A stretch of 64,000 bases of DNA from Metabacillus rhizolycopersici (GCF_020075705.1 NZ_JAIQUM010000009.1:1-64000); one strand, 5' to 3'. Shown: positions 20,198 through 29,606, counted from the first letter of the stretch. The notes: a model not told the origin generated them from the letters alone. Numbers and translations are program-made.

Positions 20198-20357
20198 AAA
20201 ATACAAAAATCATAATTATAAATGTGATGAATTATTCGATAGTGGAAAGTTTCAATTTATTTAAGTATACCAAAATAGAATAAATCACAAACTTTTATTA
20301 TATTTGTATTCATAAACCCATTTTAAAAAGAAACAAACAAGATCAAGGAGGTTATTC

Positions 20358-21242
20358 ATGCCACAAGGGAAAATTGTGAAAGCTCTTAGTGGATTTTACT
20401 ATGTGCAAGACGGAGAAAGATTAATTCAATGCAGAGGTAGAGGTGTTTTTCGTAAAAATAAGGTCACACCTCTTGTTGGTGATGAGGTTGAATACCAGGC
20501 TGATAATGATCAGGAGGGCTATGTACTTGAAGTTTTTAGCCGTAAAAATGAACTTATCAGACCTCCGATTTGTAATGTTGACCAGGCGATACTGGTTTTT
20601 TCTGCAGTAGAACCAGATTTTAGTACATCACTCCTTGACCGCTTTCTAGTTTTGATTGAAGCAAATGATATTAATCCTGTTATCGTCATTAGTAAGATGG
20701 ATTTAATCCTAACGGATGAGGTAAAAGAGAAAGTATTGTCATTTGCAAAAGATTACGAAAAAATAGGCTACAATGTTGTATTAACTTCAACTGTTGAATC
20801 TACGGTGGGCAAAGATCTACTACCAATCCTAAATGATAAAATTTCAGTTTTTGCTGGTCAATCGGGCGTTGGAAAGTCGTCATTATTAAATGTGTTAAGG
20901 CCAGAGCTTGAATTAAAAACGGATGATATTTCAACACATTTAGGTCGAGGAAAGCATACGACAAGACACGTAGAGCTTATAGCTGTAGGATCAGGTTTTG
21001 TAGCAGACACACCTGGTTTTAGTTCATTAGAATTCACTGGGATCGAGGTTGAGGATCTAACATATTGTTTTCCAGAAATGCATGAAAGAAGTGGAAATTG
21101 TAAGTTCCGTGGTTGTACACATGTAAAAGAGCCTGCGTGTGCAATCAAAGAAGCGGTGGAAAGTGGTGAAATTCCACAATATAGATATGAACATTATTTA
21201 ACTTTTGTTGAAGAAATTAGAGAGAGAAAGCCGAGGTACTAA
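20358..21242 (+). CDS. rsgA: Ribosome small-subunit GTPase RsgA (CpgA)
   Basis: A 294-residue circularly permuted GTPase acting late in 30S assembly. An N-terminal OB fold (GKIVKALSGFYYV) is followed by the GTPase motifs in permuted order: SKMD (G4), then GQSGVGKSS (G1), then DTPG (G3). The C-terminal zinc domain has CFPEMHERSGNCKFRGCTHV. Ribosome site AAGGAGG precedes the ATG. The 160-bp gap from prkC may hold its own promoter, but I see no clear one. Confidence 0.96.
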   Translation: MPQGKIVKALSGFYYVQDGERLIQCRGRGVFRKNKVTPLVGDEVEYQADNDQEGYVLEVFSRKNELIRPPICNVDQAILVFSAVEPDFSTSLLDRFLVLIEANDINPVIVISKMDLILTDEVKEKVLSFAKDYEKIGYNVVLTSTVESTVGKDLLPILNDKISVFAGQSGVGKSSLLNVLRPELELKTDDISTHLGRGKHTTRHVELIAVGSGFVADTPGFSSLEFTGIEVEDLTYCFPEMHERSGNCKFRGCTHVKEPACAIKEAVESGEIPQYRYEHYLTFVEEIRERKPRY

Positions 21243-21243
21243 C

Positions 21244-21900
21244 ATGATAAAAATTGCTCCATCAATCCTATCAGCGGATTTTGCTAAATTGGCAGAAGAG
21301 ATTAAAGATGTAGAAAACGGAGGTGCAGATTACATTCATGTAGATGTTATGGATGGTCACTTTGTACCGAATATTACAATCGGTCCATTAATTGTAGAGG
21401 CGATTCGACCTGGTACAAAACTCCCTTTAGATGTTCATCTTATGATAGAGCAACCAGACCTCTATATAAATGAGTTTGTTCGTGCAGGGGCAGATATCAT
21501 AACTGTACATGTTGAAGCGTGTAAACATCTACATAGAACGATCCAATTAATCAAATCGTTTGGAATTAAAGCAGGTGTCGTTTTAAATCCGCATACACCG
21601 GTTGAGTCAATTCAACATATTCTGGAAGATATTGATATGGTATTATTCATGACAGTTAATCCAGGTTTTGGAGGACAAGCATTTATTCCTCAGGTGTTAC
21701 CGAAAATTAAACAATTATCTGATATCATTAAGGAAAAACAACTTCCGATAGAGATTGAAGTTGACGGTGGCATTAACGAACAAACTGCAAAACAATGTGT
21801 CGAAGCGGGCGCTACAGTTCTCGTTGCCGGTTCAGCAATTTATAATAAAGAAGATCGCCACCAAGCGATTCAAAGCTTAAGAGAATCGATTAATTCATAA
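21244..21900 (+). CDS. rpe: Ribulose-phosphate 3-epimerase
   Basis: A 218-residue TIM-barrel enzyme that interconverts ribulose-5-phosphate and xylulose-5-phosphate. Motifs are MIKIAPSILSADFAKL, HVDVMDGHFVPNIT with metal His and Asp, NPGFGGQ, and EVDGGI. The ATG at 21244 is one base beyond the rsgA stop; ribosome site GAGAGAAAG is inside rsgA. Confidence 0.96.
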   Translation: MIKIAPSILSADFAKLAEEIKDVENGGADYIHVDVMDGHFVPNITIGPLIVEAIRPGTKLPLDVHLMIEQPDLYINEFVRAGADIITVHVEACKHLHRTIQLIKSFGIKAGVVLNPHTPVESIQHILEDIDMVLFMTVNPGFGGQAFIPQVLPKIKQLSDIIKEKQLPIEIEVDGGINEQTAKQCVEAGATVLVAGSAIYNKEDRHQAIQSLRESINS

Positions 21901-21920
21901 ATTGGAATACCATATTAATT

Positions 21921-21953
21921 AAGTTCTGACCCGTAAAGGTGTCAGAACTTTTT
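21921..21953 (+). terminator. Terminator after rpe
   Basis: AAGTTCTGACCC and GGTGTCAGAACTT pair around GTAAA, followed by TTTCG. It separates rpe from thiN, so thiN expression needs readthrough or its own promoter. Confidence 0.8.
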
Positions 21954-21992
21954 CGTACTAAAATAAATACTAATTTTACAAAAGGAGTATAT

Positions 21993-22643
21993 ATGAAAAT
22001 AATCGCACTCGTTTCAGGAGGACCAGAGGAAAATCTCCCGGAATTAAAAGACTATCATAATGATGAAGTTACCTGGGTCGGTATTGACAAGGGTGCTTTT
22101 TATATACGTTCGTCTGGATTACCTTTGTCACATGCTTTTGGCGATTTTGATTCGATTACAAACGATGAAAGAGCTGAATTGAAAGCACTTTTACCAAATC
22201 TATCAATTGAATCTGCTGAAAAGGATCAAACAGATACAGAGATAGCTTTAGATTGGGCATTAGAGCAGAAGATAGCAAAAATCCAAATTTTCGGTGCAAC
22301 TGGTGGTAGGATCGATCATATGCTTGGTAATATTCAACTTCTTGTAAAATCTACAACGGCTCATGCAATGTCAAAAATTGAAATAATTGATCGCCAAAAT
22401 CGTATCACGCTCTTTAGACCTGGTACATATACAATAGAGAAGCAGATTGGCTGGAGGTATATATCGTTTATCCCGATGAGTCATGAAGTGAATGGAATTA
22501 CGCTAGAAGGATTTAAATATCCACTGAAAAATTGTCATATCACGATTGGTTCTACACTATGTATTAGTAATGAGCTTACTCATGAACTAGGTACTTTTTC
22601 GTTTAATGAAGGCATATTATTAATGATAAGAAGCCGCGATTAA
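21993..22643 (+). CDS. thiN: Thiamine pyrophosphokinase
   Basis: A 216-residue enzyme making thiamine diphosphate from thiamine and ATP. Visible motifs are WVGIDKGAFY, HAFGDFDSI, EKDQTDTEIALDWA and GATGGRIDHMLGN. The start at 21993 follows AAAGGAG by 7 bases and gives MKIIALVSGG; the upstream extension covers the rpe terminator and is not coding. Confidence 0.94.
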   Translation: MKIIALVSGGPEENLPELKDYHNDEVTWVGIDKGAFYIRSSGLPLSHAFGDFDSITNDERAELKALLPNLSIESAEKDQTDTEIALDWALEQKIAKIQIFGATGGRIDHMLGNIQLLVKSTTAHAMSKIEIIDRQNRITLFRPGTYTIEKQIGWRYISFIPMSHEVNGITLEGFKYPLKNCHITIGSTLCISNELTHELGTFSFNEGILLMIRSRD

Positions 22644-22674
22644 TTCTTGTGGATCCATAGAGATCATGTCTAGC

Positions 22675-22704
22675 GTCATTTTTTTTCCACAGACTGAATA
22701 TAAT
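22675..22704 (+). promoter_or_regulatory. Candidate sigma-E promoter for spoVM
   Basis: GTCATTT (22675-22681) and AATATAAT (22697-22704) are 15 bp apart, compatible with a mother-cell sigma-E promoter. spoVM is transcribed by sigma-E in B. subtilis. The match is loose and rests partly on expectation. Confidence 0.35.
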
Positions 22705-22793
22705 GCTACAGAACTGATTTGTTATTTTTGAAACTTTGATGTAATTAGAACCTTAAAACCGTAAGTTTAATGATTTGGTTGAGGAGGGAAATA

Positions 22794-22874
22794 ATGAAAT
22801 TTTATACGATTAAGTTACCGAAGTTTTTAGGGGGAATTGTTCGAGCGATGCTCGGTTCGTTTAAAAAAGACTAA
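22794..22874 (+). CDS. spoVM: Stage V sporulation peptide SpoVM
   Basis: A 26-codon gene encoding the amphipathic peptide that begins MKFYTIKLPKFLGGIVRAML and ends GSFKKD. It differs from the B. subtilis peptide, as I remember it, only by Lys for Arg at position 24. SpoVM recognises the convex forespore membrane and anchors SpoIVA to start spore-coat assembly; it is also a substrate of FtsH. Ribosome site GAGGAGGGA precedes the ATG. It sits between thiN and rpmB as in B. subtilis and has its own terminator. Confidence 0.97.
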   Translation: MKFYTIKLPKFLGGIVRAMLGSFKKD

Positions 22875-22875
22875 G

Positions 22876-22910
22876 AAAAAAAGCACCGTTATTTTCGGTG
22901 CTTTTTTCTT
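22876..22910. terminator. Bidirectional terminator between spoVM and rpmB
   Basis: AAAAAAGCACCG and CGGTGCTTTTTT form a perfect stem around TTATTTT. A-tract and T-tract on both sides allow it to stop spoVM and, from the other strand, rpmB. Confidence 0.93.
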
Positions 22911-23003
22911 AGCTTATTCGTTTTATATTTATTGAATATGAAATATAGCAACAAGATAAGCTATCATTTCATGTTTTCTGCTTTTTAGAGAGCCTAATAA
23001 AAA

Positions 23004-23192
23004 TTAAACTCGCTCAACTTTACCTGATTTTAAAGCGCGAGCAGATACATATACTTTTTTCGGTTTACCGTTAACTAAGATGCGAACTTTTTGAAGGTTT
23101 GCTCCCCAAGTACGTTTGTTAGCGTTCATCGCGTGTGAACGTGCATTACCTGAGCGAGTTTTTCTACCAGTAACAACGCATTTACGTGCCAT
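23004..23192 (-). CDS. rpmB: Ribosomal protein L28
   Basis: A 62-residue large-subunit protein starting [20 protein letters not shown], a full-length L28. The first Cys is kept, but a second CxxC pair is absent, as in zinc-independent forms. It is on the minus strand, convergent with spoVM and divergent from yloU. Ribosome site AAGGAGGGA lies before the ATG on the minus strand. Confidence 0.97.
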   Translation of the reverse strand: MARKCVVTGRKTRSGNARSHAMNANKRTWGANLQKVRILVNGKPKKVYVSARALKSGKVERV

Positions 23193-23499
23193 GTAATTCC
23201 CTCCTTACTACAAAAAAAACTATCATATTTTACAATAATCATGTACATAGCCATGAGATACTTTAATAATTTATCATACCTACCTCTAGAATGCAATACT
23301 TCTCTAGTAAAGCTTTCAAGAATTTTCCCTTGACATAGAAATTAATAATGAATTTTAAAAAACAAGGTCAAAGAACAACTTAAATGATAGCTCAACTTCC
23401 ACCTTTCGGATCTGACTAAGGCGCTTCCGCTTTTCAATTGTACGTGGTTATAGTAAAATAGCTGTAGCCAGTGTAAACAATTCCAAAGGGGGAACGATC
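23193..23499. other. Divergent intergenic region between rpmB and yloU
   Basis: A 307-bp gap. It holds the rpmB ribosome site on the minus strand, a TTGACA at 23332 without a convincing -10, and a broken copy of the hairpin repeat near yloU. I cannot assign either promoter with confidence. Confidence 0.5.
23364..23434 (+). repeat. Broken copy of the dispersed hairpin repeat
   Basis: Retains AAGGTCAAAGAACAACTT from the inner loop and CTGACTAAGGCGCTTCCGC plus TTTTC from the right end; the left arm is lost. Oriented with its T-tract toward yloU. Confidence 0.65.
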
Positions 23500-23862
23500 A
23501 TGTCCATTGAATTTAAGACAGAGTACGGACAAATTGATATATCAAATGAGGTCATTGCAACCGTTGCAGGTGGTGCAGCAATTGACTGCTATGGTATTGT
23601 TGGAATGGCATCAAAGAATCAATTAAAAGATGGTCTTACGGAAATCTTAAGAAAAGAAAACTTTAGCCGAGGTGTAATTGTTCGTCAAGTAGACGACACT
23701 ATTTATATCGATATGTATATAATTGTTAGCTATGGTACAAAAATTTCTGAAGTGGCACATAACGTTCAAACGAAAGTTAAGTATACGTTAGATCAAACGG
23801 TTGGACTTGCTGTTGATTCCGTGAATATTTTTGTACAAGGTGTTCGTGTAGCGAACCCGTAG
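23500..23862 (+). CDS. yloU: Asp23/Gls24 family protein YloU
   Basis: A 120-residue Asp23 (DUF322) protein: EYGQIDISNEVIATVAGGAA, CYGIVGM and a C-terminal VNIFVQGVRV. Members are linked to envelope stress; the exact role of YloU is not settled. Ribosome site AAAGGGGGAACG precedes the ATG. It is 17 bp from yloV and the pair is conserved across Firmicutes. Confidence 0.92.
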   Translation: MSIEFKTEYGQIDISNEVIATVAGGAAIDCYGIVGMASKNQLKDGLTEILRKENFSRGVIVRQVDDTIYIDMYIIVSYGTKISEVAHNVQTKVKYTLDQTVGLAVDSVNIFVQGVRVANP

Positions 23863-23879
23863 TAAGGAGGAAATGACCT

Positions 23880-25550
23880 GTGTCAATTACTACAATAGAT
23901 GGTAAGCGTTTTGCAGAGATGATTTTACATGGGGCAAGCAACTTGGCAAATAATGCAAAATTAGTCGATGCACTAAACGTTTTTCCAGTACCTGATGGTG
24001 ACACTGGAACAAACATGAATTTATCATTAACATCAGGAGCAAAAGAGGTCCAAAACAATCCATCAGACCATATTGGCAATGTAGGAGTTGCCCTTTCCAG
24101 AGGTCTACTTATGGGCGCGCGTGGAAATTCTGGAGTTATTCTATCACAGTTATTTCGCGGCTTTTCTAAATCAATCGAGTCGAAATCAACGATTGGTTGT
24201 GTTGATTTTGCTAATGCTCTACAGGCTGGCGTAGATACAGCATATAAAGCAGTGATTAAGCCTGTCGAAGGGACAATTTTAACAGTTGCAAAAGATGCAG
24301 CAAAAAAAGCAGTAGCTTCTGTAGCAGAGAATGAATATTCCATTGTTAAACTGATGGAAATAACTTTAAAAGAAGCAGAAGCATCATTAAAGCGTACGCC
24401 AGACCTTCTTCCTGTATTAAAAGAGGTTGGCGTTGTGGATAGTGGTGGTCAAGGACTAGTTTTTGTTTTTGAAGGTTTTTTGGCTTCTTTAAAAGGTGAA
24501 AAGCTCTCTACATCCAAAGTTACAATTCCATCAATGGCTGAGCTTGTAAGTGCTGAACATCATAAAAGTGTGCAGAGCCATATGAATACGACTGATATTG
24601 AGTATGGTTATTGTACAGAATTTATGGTGCGTTTTGAATCTGGAAAAACTCCATTTGATGAGGAGAATTTTAGAAACGAGTTAAGTCAATTTGGTGATTC
24701 TTTATTAGTAATTTCTGATGGAAATCTTGCAAAAGTACATATACATGCAGAACATCCTGGTGAGGTTCTCTCATACGGTCAACGATACGGAAATCTAATT
24801 AATATGAAGATTGAAAATATGCGGCAACAGCATTCTGAACTTATTGGTGAAAAACAACAGATGCCTGCACAAGTAGAAACAAAGGGAGAAAAGAAGAAAT
24901 TTGGCATTGTATCAGTGACGATGGGAAAAGGTATTGAAAACCTATTTAGAAGCATTGGTGCGGATGAAGTGATTGAAGGTGGTCAAACGATGAATCCAAG
25001 TACGGAGGATATTGTTCAGGCCATCCAAGATGTATATGCTGAAAATATTATTATCCTTCCAAATAATTCGAATATCATCATGGCTGCACAACAAGCTGCT
25101 TCTGTTGTGGAAGAGAATGTTATTGTTATTCCAACAAAAACAGTTCCACAAGGTATGGCTGCTTTACTAGCGTTTAATTCAACATCTGCTCCAAATGATG
25201 TAGAAGTGACAATGAAAAAAGCGCTCGAAAACGTGAAGAGTGGTCAAATTACGTATGCTGTTCGTGATACAAGTATTGATGGGCTTGAGATTACAGAGGG
25301 AGACTTCATGGGTATTTCAAATGGAAAGATCGTTATCACAGATCGAGATCAACTATCTGCTTCGAAAAAACTTCTAACTAAAATGATTGCTGCTGATGAT
25401 GAGATTTTAACAATTATCCATGGTGAAGGTGCAAGTGATGATGAACTTGAGAATCTTGTCCAATTTGCTGAAGAAGAATTTGAAGACATTGAAATTGAGA
25501 TTCATAAAGGGGAACAGCCTTTATATTCTTACATCTTTGCAATCGAATAA
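23880..25550 (+). CDS. yloV: DAK2-domain protein YloV, fatty acid kinase (FakA) family
   Basis: A 556-residue protein with an N-terminal DAK2 kinase-like domain: NVFPVPDGDTGTNMNLSL and ARGNSGVILSQLFRG carry the nucleotide and metal sites. A middle domain contains the conserved EYGYCTEFMV, and a C-terminal part resembles the DegV-interacting region of FakA. In Staphylococcus FakA phosphorylates fatty acids held by FakB (DegV) proteins, and the same role is inferred here. Start is GTG with AAGGAGGAAATG upstream. No fakB gene lies in the window. Confidence 0.9.
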   Translation: MSITTIDGKRFAEMILHGASNLANNAKLVDALNVFPVPDGDTGTNMNLSLTSGAKEVQNNPSDHIGNVGVALSRGLLMGARGNSGVILSQLFRGFSKSIESKSTIGCVDFANALQAGVDTAYKAVIKPVEGTILTVAKDAAKKAVASVAENEYSIVKLMEITLKEAEASLKRTPDLLPVLKEVGVVDSGGQGLVFVFEGFLASLKGEKLSTSKVTIPSMAELVSAEHHKSVQSHMNTTDIEYGYCTEFMVRFESGKTPFDEENFRNELSQFGDSLLVISDGNLAKVHIHAEHPGEVLSYGQRYGNLINMKIENMRQQHSELIGEKQQMPAQVETKGEKKKFGIVSVTMGKGIENLFRSIGADEVIEGGQTMNPSTEDIVQAIQDVYAENIIILPNNSNIIMAAQQAASVVEENVIVIPTKTVPQGMAALLAFNSTSAPNDVEVTMKKALENVKSGQITYAVRDTSIDGLEITEGDFMGISNGKIVITDRDQLSASKKLLTKMIAADDEILTIIHGEGASDDELENLVQFAEEEFEDIEIEIHKGEQPLYSYIFAIE

Positions 25551-25557
25551 TTGTTTT

Positions 25558-25586
25558 AAAAAAACTCGGCTATTGCCGAGTTTTTT
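25558..25586 (+). terminator. Terminator after yloV
   Basis: AAAAAACTCGGC and GCCGAGTTTTTT form a perfect stem around TATT. Confidence 0.93.
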
Positions 25587-25710
25587 GGTTGTAATGGAAA
25601 TGGAATATCGTATACAGCTTTTTTGAAAATCTGTTAAAATGAACATGTTAAACATCAAGCTATTCCTAGTTTTGTACAGAATTCATGACTCATTAATGTT
25701 TATTTCATTC

Positions 25711-25835
25711 TTAACGGATAGCAAAAACAGCAACCTCATGATTCAAGCGAAGTAAAGAAGATAAGTGGGGAATAACCGTCAGTAAATCCTCTAGTAAGTC
25801 CTCTAGTAAGTCTCGCATTATGAGTAATTTCAGTG
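25711..25835. repeat. Second palindromic repeat family, variant copy
   Basis: Outer arms TTAACGGATA (25711-25720) and AATAACCGTC (25781-25790) can pair. Between them are CAACCTCATGATTCAAGCG and AAGTAAAGAAGATAAGTGGGG (split), in the same order as at 2059-2100 and 54999-55035. The right flank has a short direct repeat: CCTCTAGTAAGT occurs twice in a row (25798-25809 and 25810-25821 approximately). Function unknown. Confidence 0.5.
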
Positions 25836-25846
25836 AATAGCTTAAA

Positions 25847-25874
25847 TTGATGGTCAAAACTGCTTTACTAATAT
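25847..25874 (+). promoter_or_regulatory. Candidate sigma-A promoter for sdaAB
   Basis: TTGATG and TAATAT are 16 bp apart, about 30 bp before the sdaAB start. Reasonable but not consensus. Confidence 0.4.
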
Positions 25875-25904
25875 AAGTTTTTTGTAATAAGGAGAGTGAG
25901 GTAT

Positions 25905-26567
25905 ATGAAATATAGAAGTGTTTTTGATATTATCGGTCCAGTTATGATTGGTCCGTCGAGTTCACATACAGCTGGCGCAGCAAGAATCGGTCGTGTAGCA
26001 AGAACGTTATTTGATCGTGAACCAAAATGGGCGTCCATATCATTGTATGGTTCATTTGCGCAAACCTATAGAGGACATGGCACAGATGTTGCAATTGTTG
26101 GCGGTTTGTTGGATTTTGATACATTTGACGAACGAATTAAAACCTCGTTAGAAATTGCAAAAAAAAATGGAATGAAACTAACCTTCATTGAAGAAGATGC
26201 TGTGGTAGAACATCCAAATACCGCACGACTGATTATTGGAGATGATTACGGTCAATTAGAATTGGTGGGAATTTCAATTGGTGGCGGGAAAATAGAAATA
26301 ACTGAGCTTAATGGCTTTGAGTTAAAGCTATCAGGTAACCATCCAGCGATATTGGTTGTTCACAATGATCGCTTCGGTGCAATTGCGGCGGTCGCTAATA
26401 TATTTGCCAAGTATGCAATTAATATCGGGCAGATGAATGTAGCTAGGAAAGACGTTGGACAGATGGCGTTAATGACAATTGAAACAGATCAAAATATAAG
26501 TAAAGAGGTAATAGAAGAACTGAAGACTTTACCTAATATTTTACAAGTGACGAAAATAGATGATTAA
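25905..26567 (+). CDS. sdaAB: L-serine dehydratase beta subunit
   Basis: A 220-residue subunit of the iron-sulfur L-serine dehydratase that deaminates serine to pyruvate and ammonia. It begins MKYRSVFDIIGPVMIGPSSSHTAGA, the conserved catalytic N-terminus, and ends with an ACT-type domain (AILVVHNDRFGAIAAVANIF onward), the likely serine-sensing part. The start at 25905 is favoured by AAGGAGAGTGAGG; a GTG at 25896 is possible. It pairs with sdaAA 78 bp downstream. Confidence 0.95.
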   Translation: MKYRSVFDIIGPVMIGPSSSHTAGAARIGRVARTLFDREPKWASISLYGSFAQTYRGHGTDVAIVGGLLDFDTFDERIKTSLEIAKKNGMKLTFIEEDAVVEHPNTARLIIGDDYGQLELVGISIGGGKIEITELNGFELKLSGNHPAILVVHNDRFGAIAAVANIFAKYAINIGQMNVARKDVGQMALMTIETDQNISKEVIEELKTLPNILQVTKIDD

Positions 26568-26645
26568 TAGATAAATGGAAGTCTCACTTTATGTAAAGAT
26601 GCTCAAGAATGGATAATGAAAATGACATAAGGAGAGGAAAGCATC

Positions 26646-27536
26646 ATGTTTCGAAATGTTGAAGAGTTAATTGTGTTAGCTGAAACGAAAGGCGTAAAAA
26701 TTGCAGAAGTGATGATTGAACAAGAGTGTCTGGTTTCAGGGCGAACTCGTAAAGAGGTACTTGCTCAAATGGATCGAAATTTAATGGTGATGGAACAAGC
26801 GGTGGAAAAGGGATTGGATGGTGTGAAATCCCATTCAGGTTTAACGGGTGGTGATGCCGTTTTATTACAAACATACATTGAAGATGGAAACTTTTTATCA
26901 GGAAAAACAATCTTAGATGCGGTCAGCAAAGCTGTCGCTACAAATGAAGTAAATGCTGCGATGGGTACGATATGCGCGACGCCAACTGCTGGTTCAGCAG
27001 GAGTTGTTCCGGGGACACTTTTTGCCGTAAAAGATAAGCTTCATCCAACCCGGGAAGAGATGATTGAATTTCTCTTTACTTCAGGTGCGTTTGGGTTTGT
27101 TGTTGCAAATAATGCATCGATTTCTGGTGCAGCTGGTGGATGTCAAGCAGAAGTTGGTTCGGCATCAGGAATGGCTGCTGCAGCAATAGTTGAAATGGCG
27201 GGAGGAACGCCGAGACAGGCGGCAAATGCGATGGCAATCACGTTGAAAAATATGCTTGGTCTTGTTTGCGATCCAGTTGCTGGTTTAGTTGAAGTGCCAT
27301 GTGTAAAACGGAATGCAATGGGCGCGGCAAACGCGATGATTGCTGCTGATATGGCATTAGCTGGTATTACGAGTAGAATTCCCTGTGATGAAGTCATTGA
27401 TGCAATGTTTAGAATCGGACAAGCGATGCCGACTGCATTAAAAGAAACAGCGCAAGGAGGGTTAGCTGCGACTCCGACAGGCCAACAGCTAGAGGCCAAA
27501 ATATTTGGGGACTCGCAAAATAAACGTGAAAAATAG
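26646..27536 (+). CDS. sdaAA: L-serine dehydratase alpha subunit
   Basis: A 296-residue catalytic subunit holding the [4Fe-4S] cluster. Conserved cysteines are in TICATPTAGSAG, GGCQAEVGSA, LVCDPVAGLVEVPC. The N-terminal part before residue 80 (MFRNVEELIVLAE) is the subunit contact region. Ribosome site AAGGAGAGGAAAG. Its 3' end overlaps recG by about 30 bases. Confidence 0.95.
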   Translation: MFRNVEELIVLAETKGVKIAEVMIEQECLVSGRTRKEVLAQMDRNLMVMEQAVEKGLDGVKSHSGLTGGDAVLLQTYIEDGNFLSGKTILDAVSKAVATNEVNAAMGTICATPTAGSAGVVPGTLFAVKDKLHPTREEMIEFLFTSGAFGFVVANNASISGAAGGCQAEVGSASGMAAAAIVEMAGGTPRQAANAMAITLKNMLGLVCDPVAGLVEVPCVKRNAMGAANAMIAADMALAGITSRIPCDEVIDAMFRIGQAMPTALKETAQGGLAATPTGQQLEAKIFGDSQNKREK

Positions 27537-29574
27537 ACTTGCTGAGCCTATTTCAAACTTAAAGGGTGTTGGTGAAGAAACAGAGCATCTTTTAAATGAC
27601 GTAGGAATTTATACAATTGATGATCTTTTAGAATATTTTCCATATCGATATGATGACAACAGCTTAAAGGACTTGGAAGAAGTTAAGCATGATGAGCGGG
27701 TAACAGTTGAGGGGAAGGTTCATAGTGAACCTGCTCTTACGTATTTCGGAAAAAAACGTTCAAGACTTACGTTTCGTTTGTTAGTGGGGCGATATTTACT
27801 AACTGTTATTTGCTTTAACAGACCTTATTTTAAAAATAAGCTTTCGATTGATTCAACTGTGACCGTTACAGGGAAATGGGATAAGCACCGCCAAACAATT
27901 ACTGTTCAAGAGCTAACGTTTGGACCTAAACAAGCGCTTGCTGGAATTGAACCTATTTATTCTGTAAAAGGAAAGCTAACAATTAAAGGGATGAGAAAAT
28001 TCATTTCACTTGCTCTAAAGGAATATTTAGGAGATGTAAACGAAATCCTTCCTTCAGTGCTTTTGCAAAAATATAAGCTTCAAACGAGAAAGGATGCACT
28101 AAAAACGATTCATCATCCAAATAGACAGGATGAATTAAAACAAGCGAGAAGGCGTTTTGTTTATGAGGAATTTCTTTTATTTCAATTGAAGATGCAAGTA
28201 TTGCGAAAGGTACAACGGGAGCAATCAAAAGGAATAATGCATGAATTTGCGGAAAATCGGCTTGAACAATTTATTGAATCATTACCATTTCCGCTGACAA
28301 ATGCACAATCACGAGTAATCAATGAAATTATGATGGATATGAAGTCCCCATTTAGAATGAATCGCTTATTACAAGGTGATGTTGGCTCTGGTAAAACGGT
28401 AGTCGCAGCGATTGCCATTTATGCCGCAATTTTATCAGGATACCAAGGAGCATTAATGGTGCCAACTGAAATTTTAGCTGAACAGCATGCAGAATCATTA
28501 GTAACATTATTCGAACCATTCAACATAAATGTAGCGCTGTTAACAAGCTCAATTAAAGGGAAAAGACGTCGCGAACTATTAGATAAGGTGAAAAACAATG
28601 AAGTACAGCTATTAATTGGGACACATGCGCTCATTCAGGATGAGGTCAATTTCCATAAGCTTGGTTTGGTCATTACAGATGAACAGCATCGATTCGGTGT
28701 TGAACAAAGACGAATGCTCCGGGAAAAGGGAGAAAATACAGACGTGTTATTTATGACTGCAACCCCAATTCCACGAACATTAGCAATTACTGCATTTGGT
28801 GAAATGGATGTATCTGTTATTGATGAACTACCGGCAGGAAGAAAATCAATCGAAACATATTGGGTAAAACCGACAATGCTTGAACGAATTTTAGCCTTTA
28901 TTGAAAAAGAAGTTTCAAAGGGCCGTCAAGCGTATGTCATCTGTCCATTAATTGAGGAGTCGGATAAGCTTGATGTCCAAAATGCCCTTGATGTTCATAG
29001 TATGCTTAACATTAATTTTCAAGGTAGGTACAAGGTAGGGCTCATGCATGGAAGGCTTAGTTCGGATGAAAAAGATACTGTAATGAGAAGTTTTAGCCAA
29101 AATGAAGTGAATATATTAGTATCAACGACCGTTGTTGAAGTCGGTGTTAATGTTCCGAACGCAACGACAATGGTTATATACGATGCGGAACGTTTTGGTT
29201 TATCACAGCTTCACCAGCTACGTGGTCGAGTGGGGAGAGGGAGTGAACAGTCCTACTGTATTTTACTTGCTGATCCTAAATCTGAGACGGGAAAAGAACG
29301 TATGAAAATTATGACTGAAACAAATGACGGTTTTGTTTTATCGGAAAGAGATCTAGAGCTTAGAGGTCCAGGAGATTTCTTTGGTAAGAAACAAAGTGGA
29401 ATGCCAATTTTTAAGGTGGCAGATATGGTACACGATTATCGTGCATTAGAGGTTGCAAGGCAAGATGCAGTAGAACTCGTTCGTTCACAAGCCTTTTGGG
29501 AAGATGAGAAATATGAGGGATTAAGAATCTTTATCACAGAGACAGGAATACTAGACGGTGAGAAGTTGGATTAA
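27505..29574 (+). CDS. recG: ATP-dependent DNA helicase RecG
   Basis: A 689-residue branch-migrating helicase that regresses stalled forks and resolves Holliday junctions. It has an N-terminal helical and wedge OB region (EPISNLKGVGEETE to about 240), Walker A GDVGSGKT, the DEQH box in VITDEQHRFG, MTATPIPRTLA and LRGRVGRG, and a C-terminal LRGPGDFFGKKQSG wedge-contact motif. The TTG at 27505 has AGAGG 9 bases upstream; a GTG at 27526 is an alternative that would give a length closer to B. subtilis RecG (682). Both starts lie inside sdaAA. Confidence 0.95.
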   Translation: MGTRKINVKNRLAEPISNLKGVGEETEHLLNDVGIYTIDDLLEYFPYRYDDNSLKDLEEVKHDERVTVEGKVHSEPALTYFGKKRSRLTFRLLVGRYLLTVICFNRPYFKNKLSIDSTVTVTGKWDKHRQTITVQELTFGPKQALAGIEPIYSVKGKLTIKGMRKFISLALKEYLGDVNEILPSVLLQKYKLQTRKDALKTIHHPNRQDELKQARRRFVYEEFLLFQLKMQVLRKVQREQSKGIMHEFAENRLEQFIESLPFPLTNAQSRVINEIMMDMKSPFRMNRLLQGDVGSGKTVVAAIAIYAAILSGYQGALMVPTEILAEQHAESLVTLFEPFNINVALLTSSIKGKRRRELLDKVKNNEVQLLIGTHALIQDEVNFHKLGLVITDEQHRFGVEQRRMLREKGENTDVLFMTATPIPRTLAITAFGEMDVSVIDELPAGRKSIETYWVKPTMLERILAFIEKEVSKGRQAYVICPLIEESDKLDVQNALDVHSMLNINFQGRYKVGLMHGRLSSDEKDTVMRSFSQNEVNILVSTTVVEVGVNVPNATTMVIYDAERFGLSQLHQLRGRVGRGSEQSYCILLADPKSETGKERMKIMTETNDGFVLSERDLELRGPGDFFGKKQSGMPIFKVADMVHDYRALEVARQDAVELVRSQAFWEDEKYEGLRIFITETGILDGEKLD

Positions 29575-29580
29575 TAGGAA

Positions 29581-29606
29581 CGTGGAGGCGCCTCGGTCAG
29601 CGTTGG
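29581..29606 (-). repeat. Fragment of the dispersed hairpin repeat
   Basis: GTGGAGGCGCCTCGGTCAGC matches the reversed right end of the repeat (compare 41576-41594). Only this end is present, 6 bases after the recG stop. Confidence 0.5.

Noticed and set aside
23777..24343. 188-codon minus-strand frame across the yloU/yloV junction
   Set aside because: Covers two conserved plus-strand genes and has no start signal.
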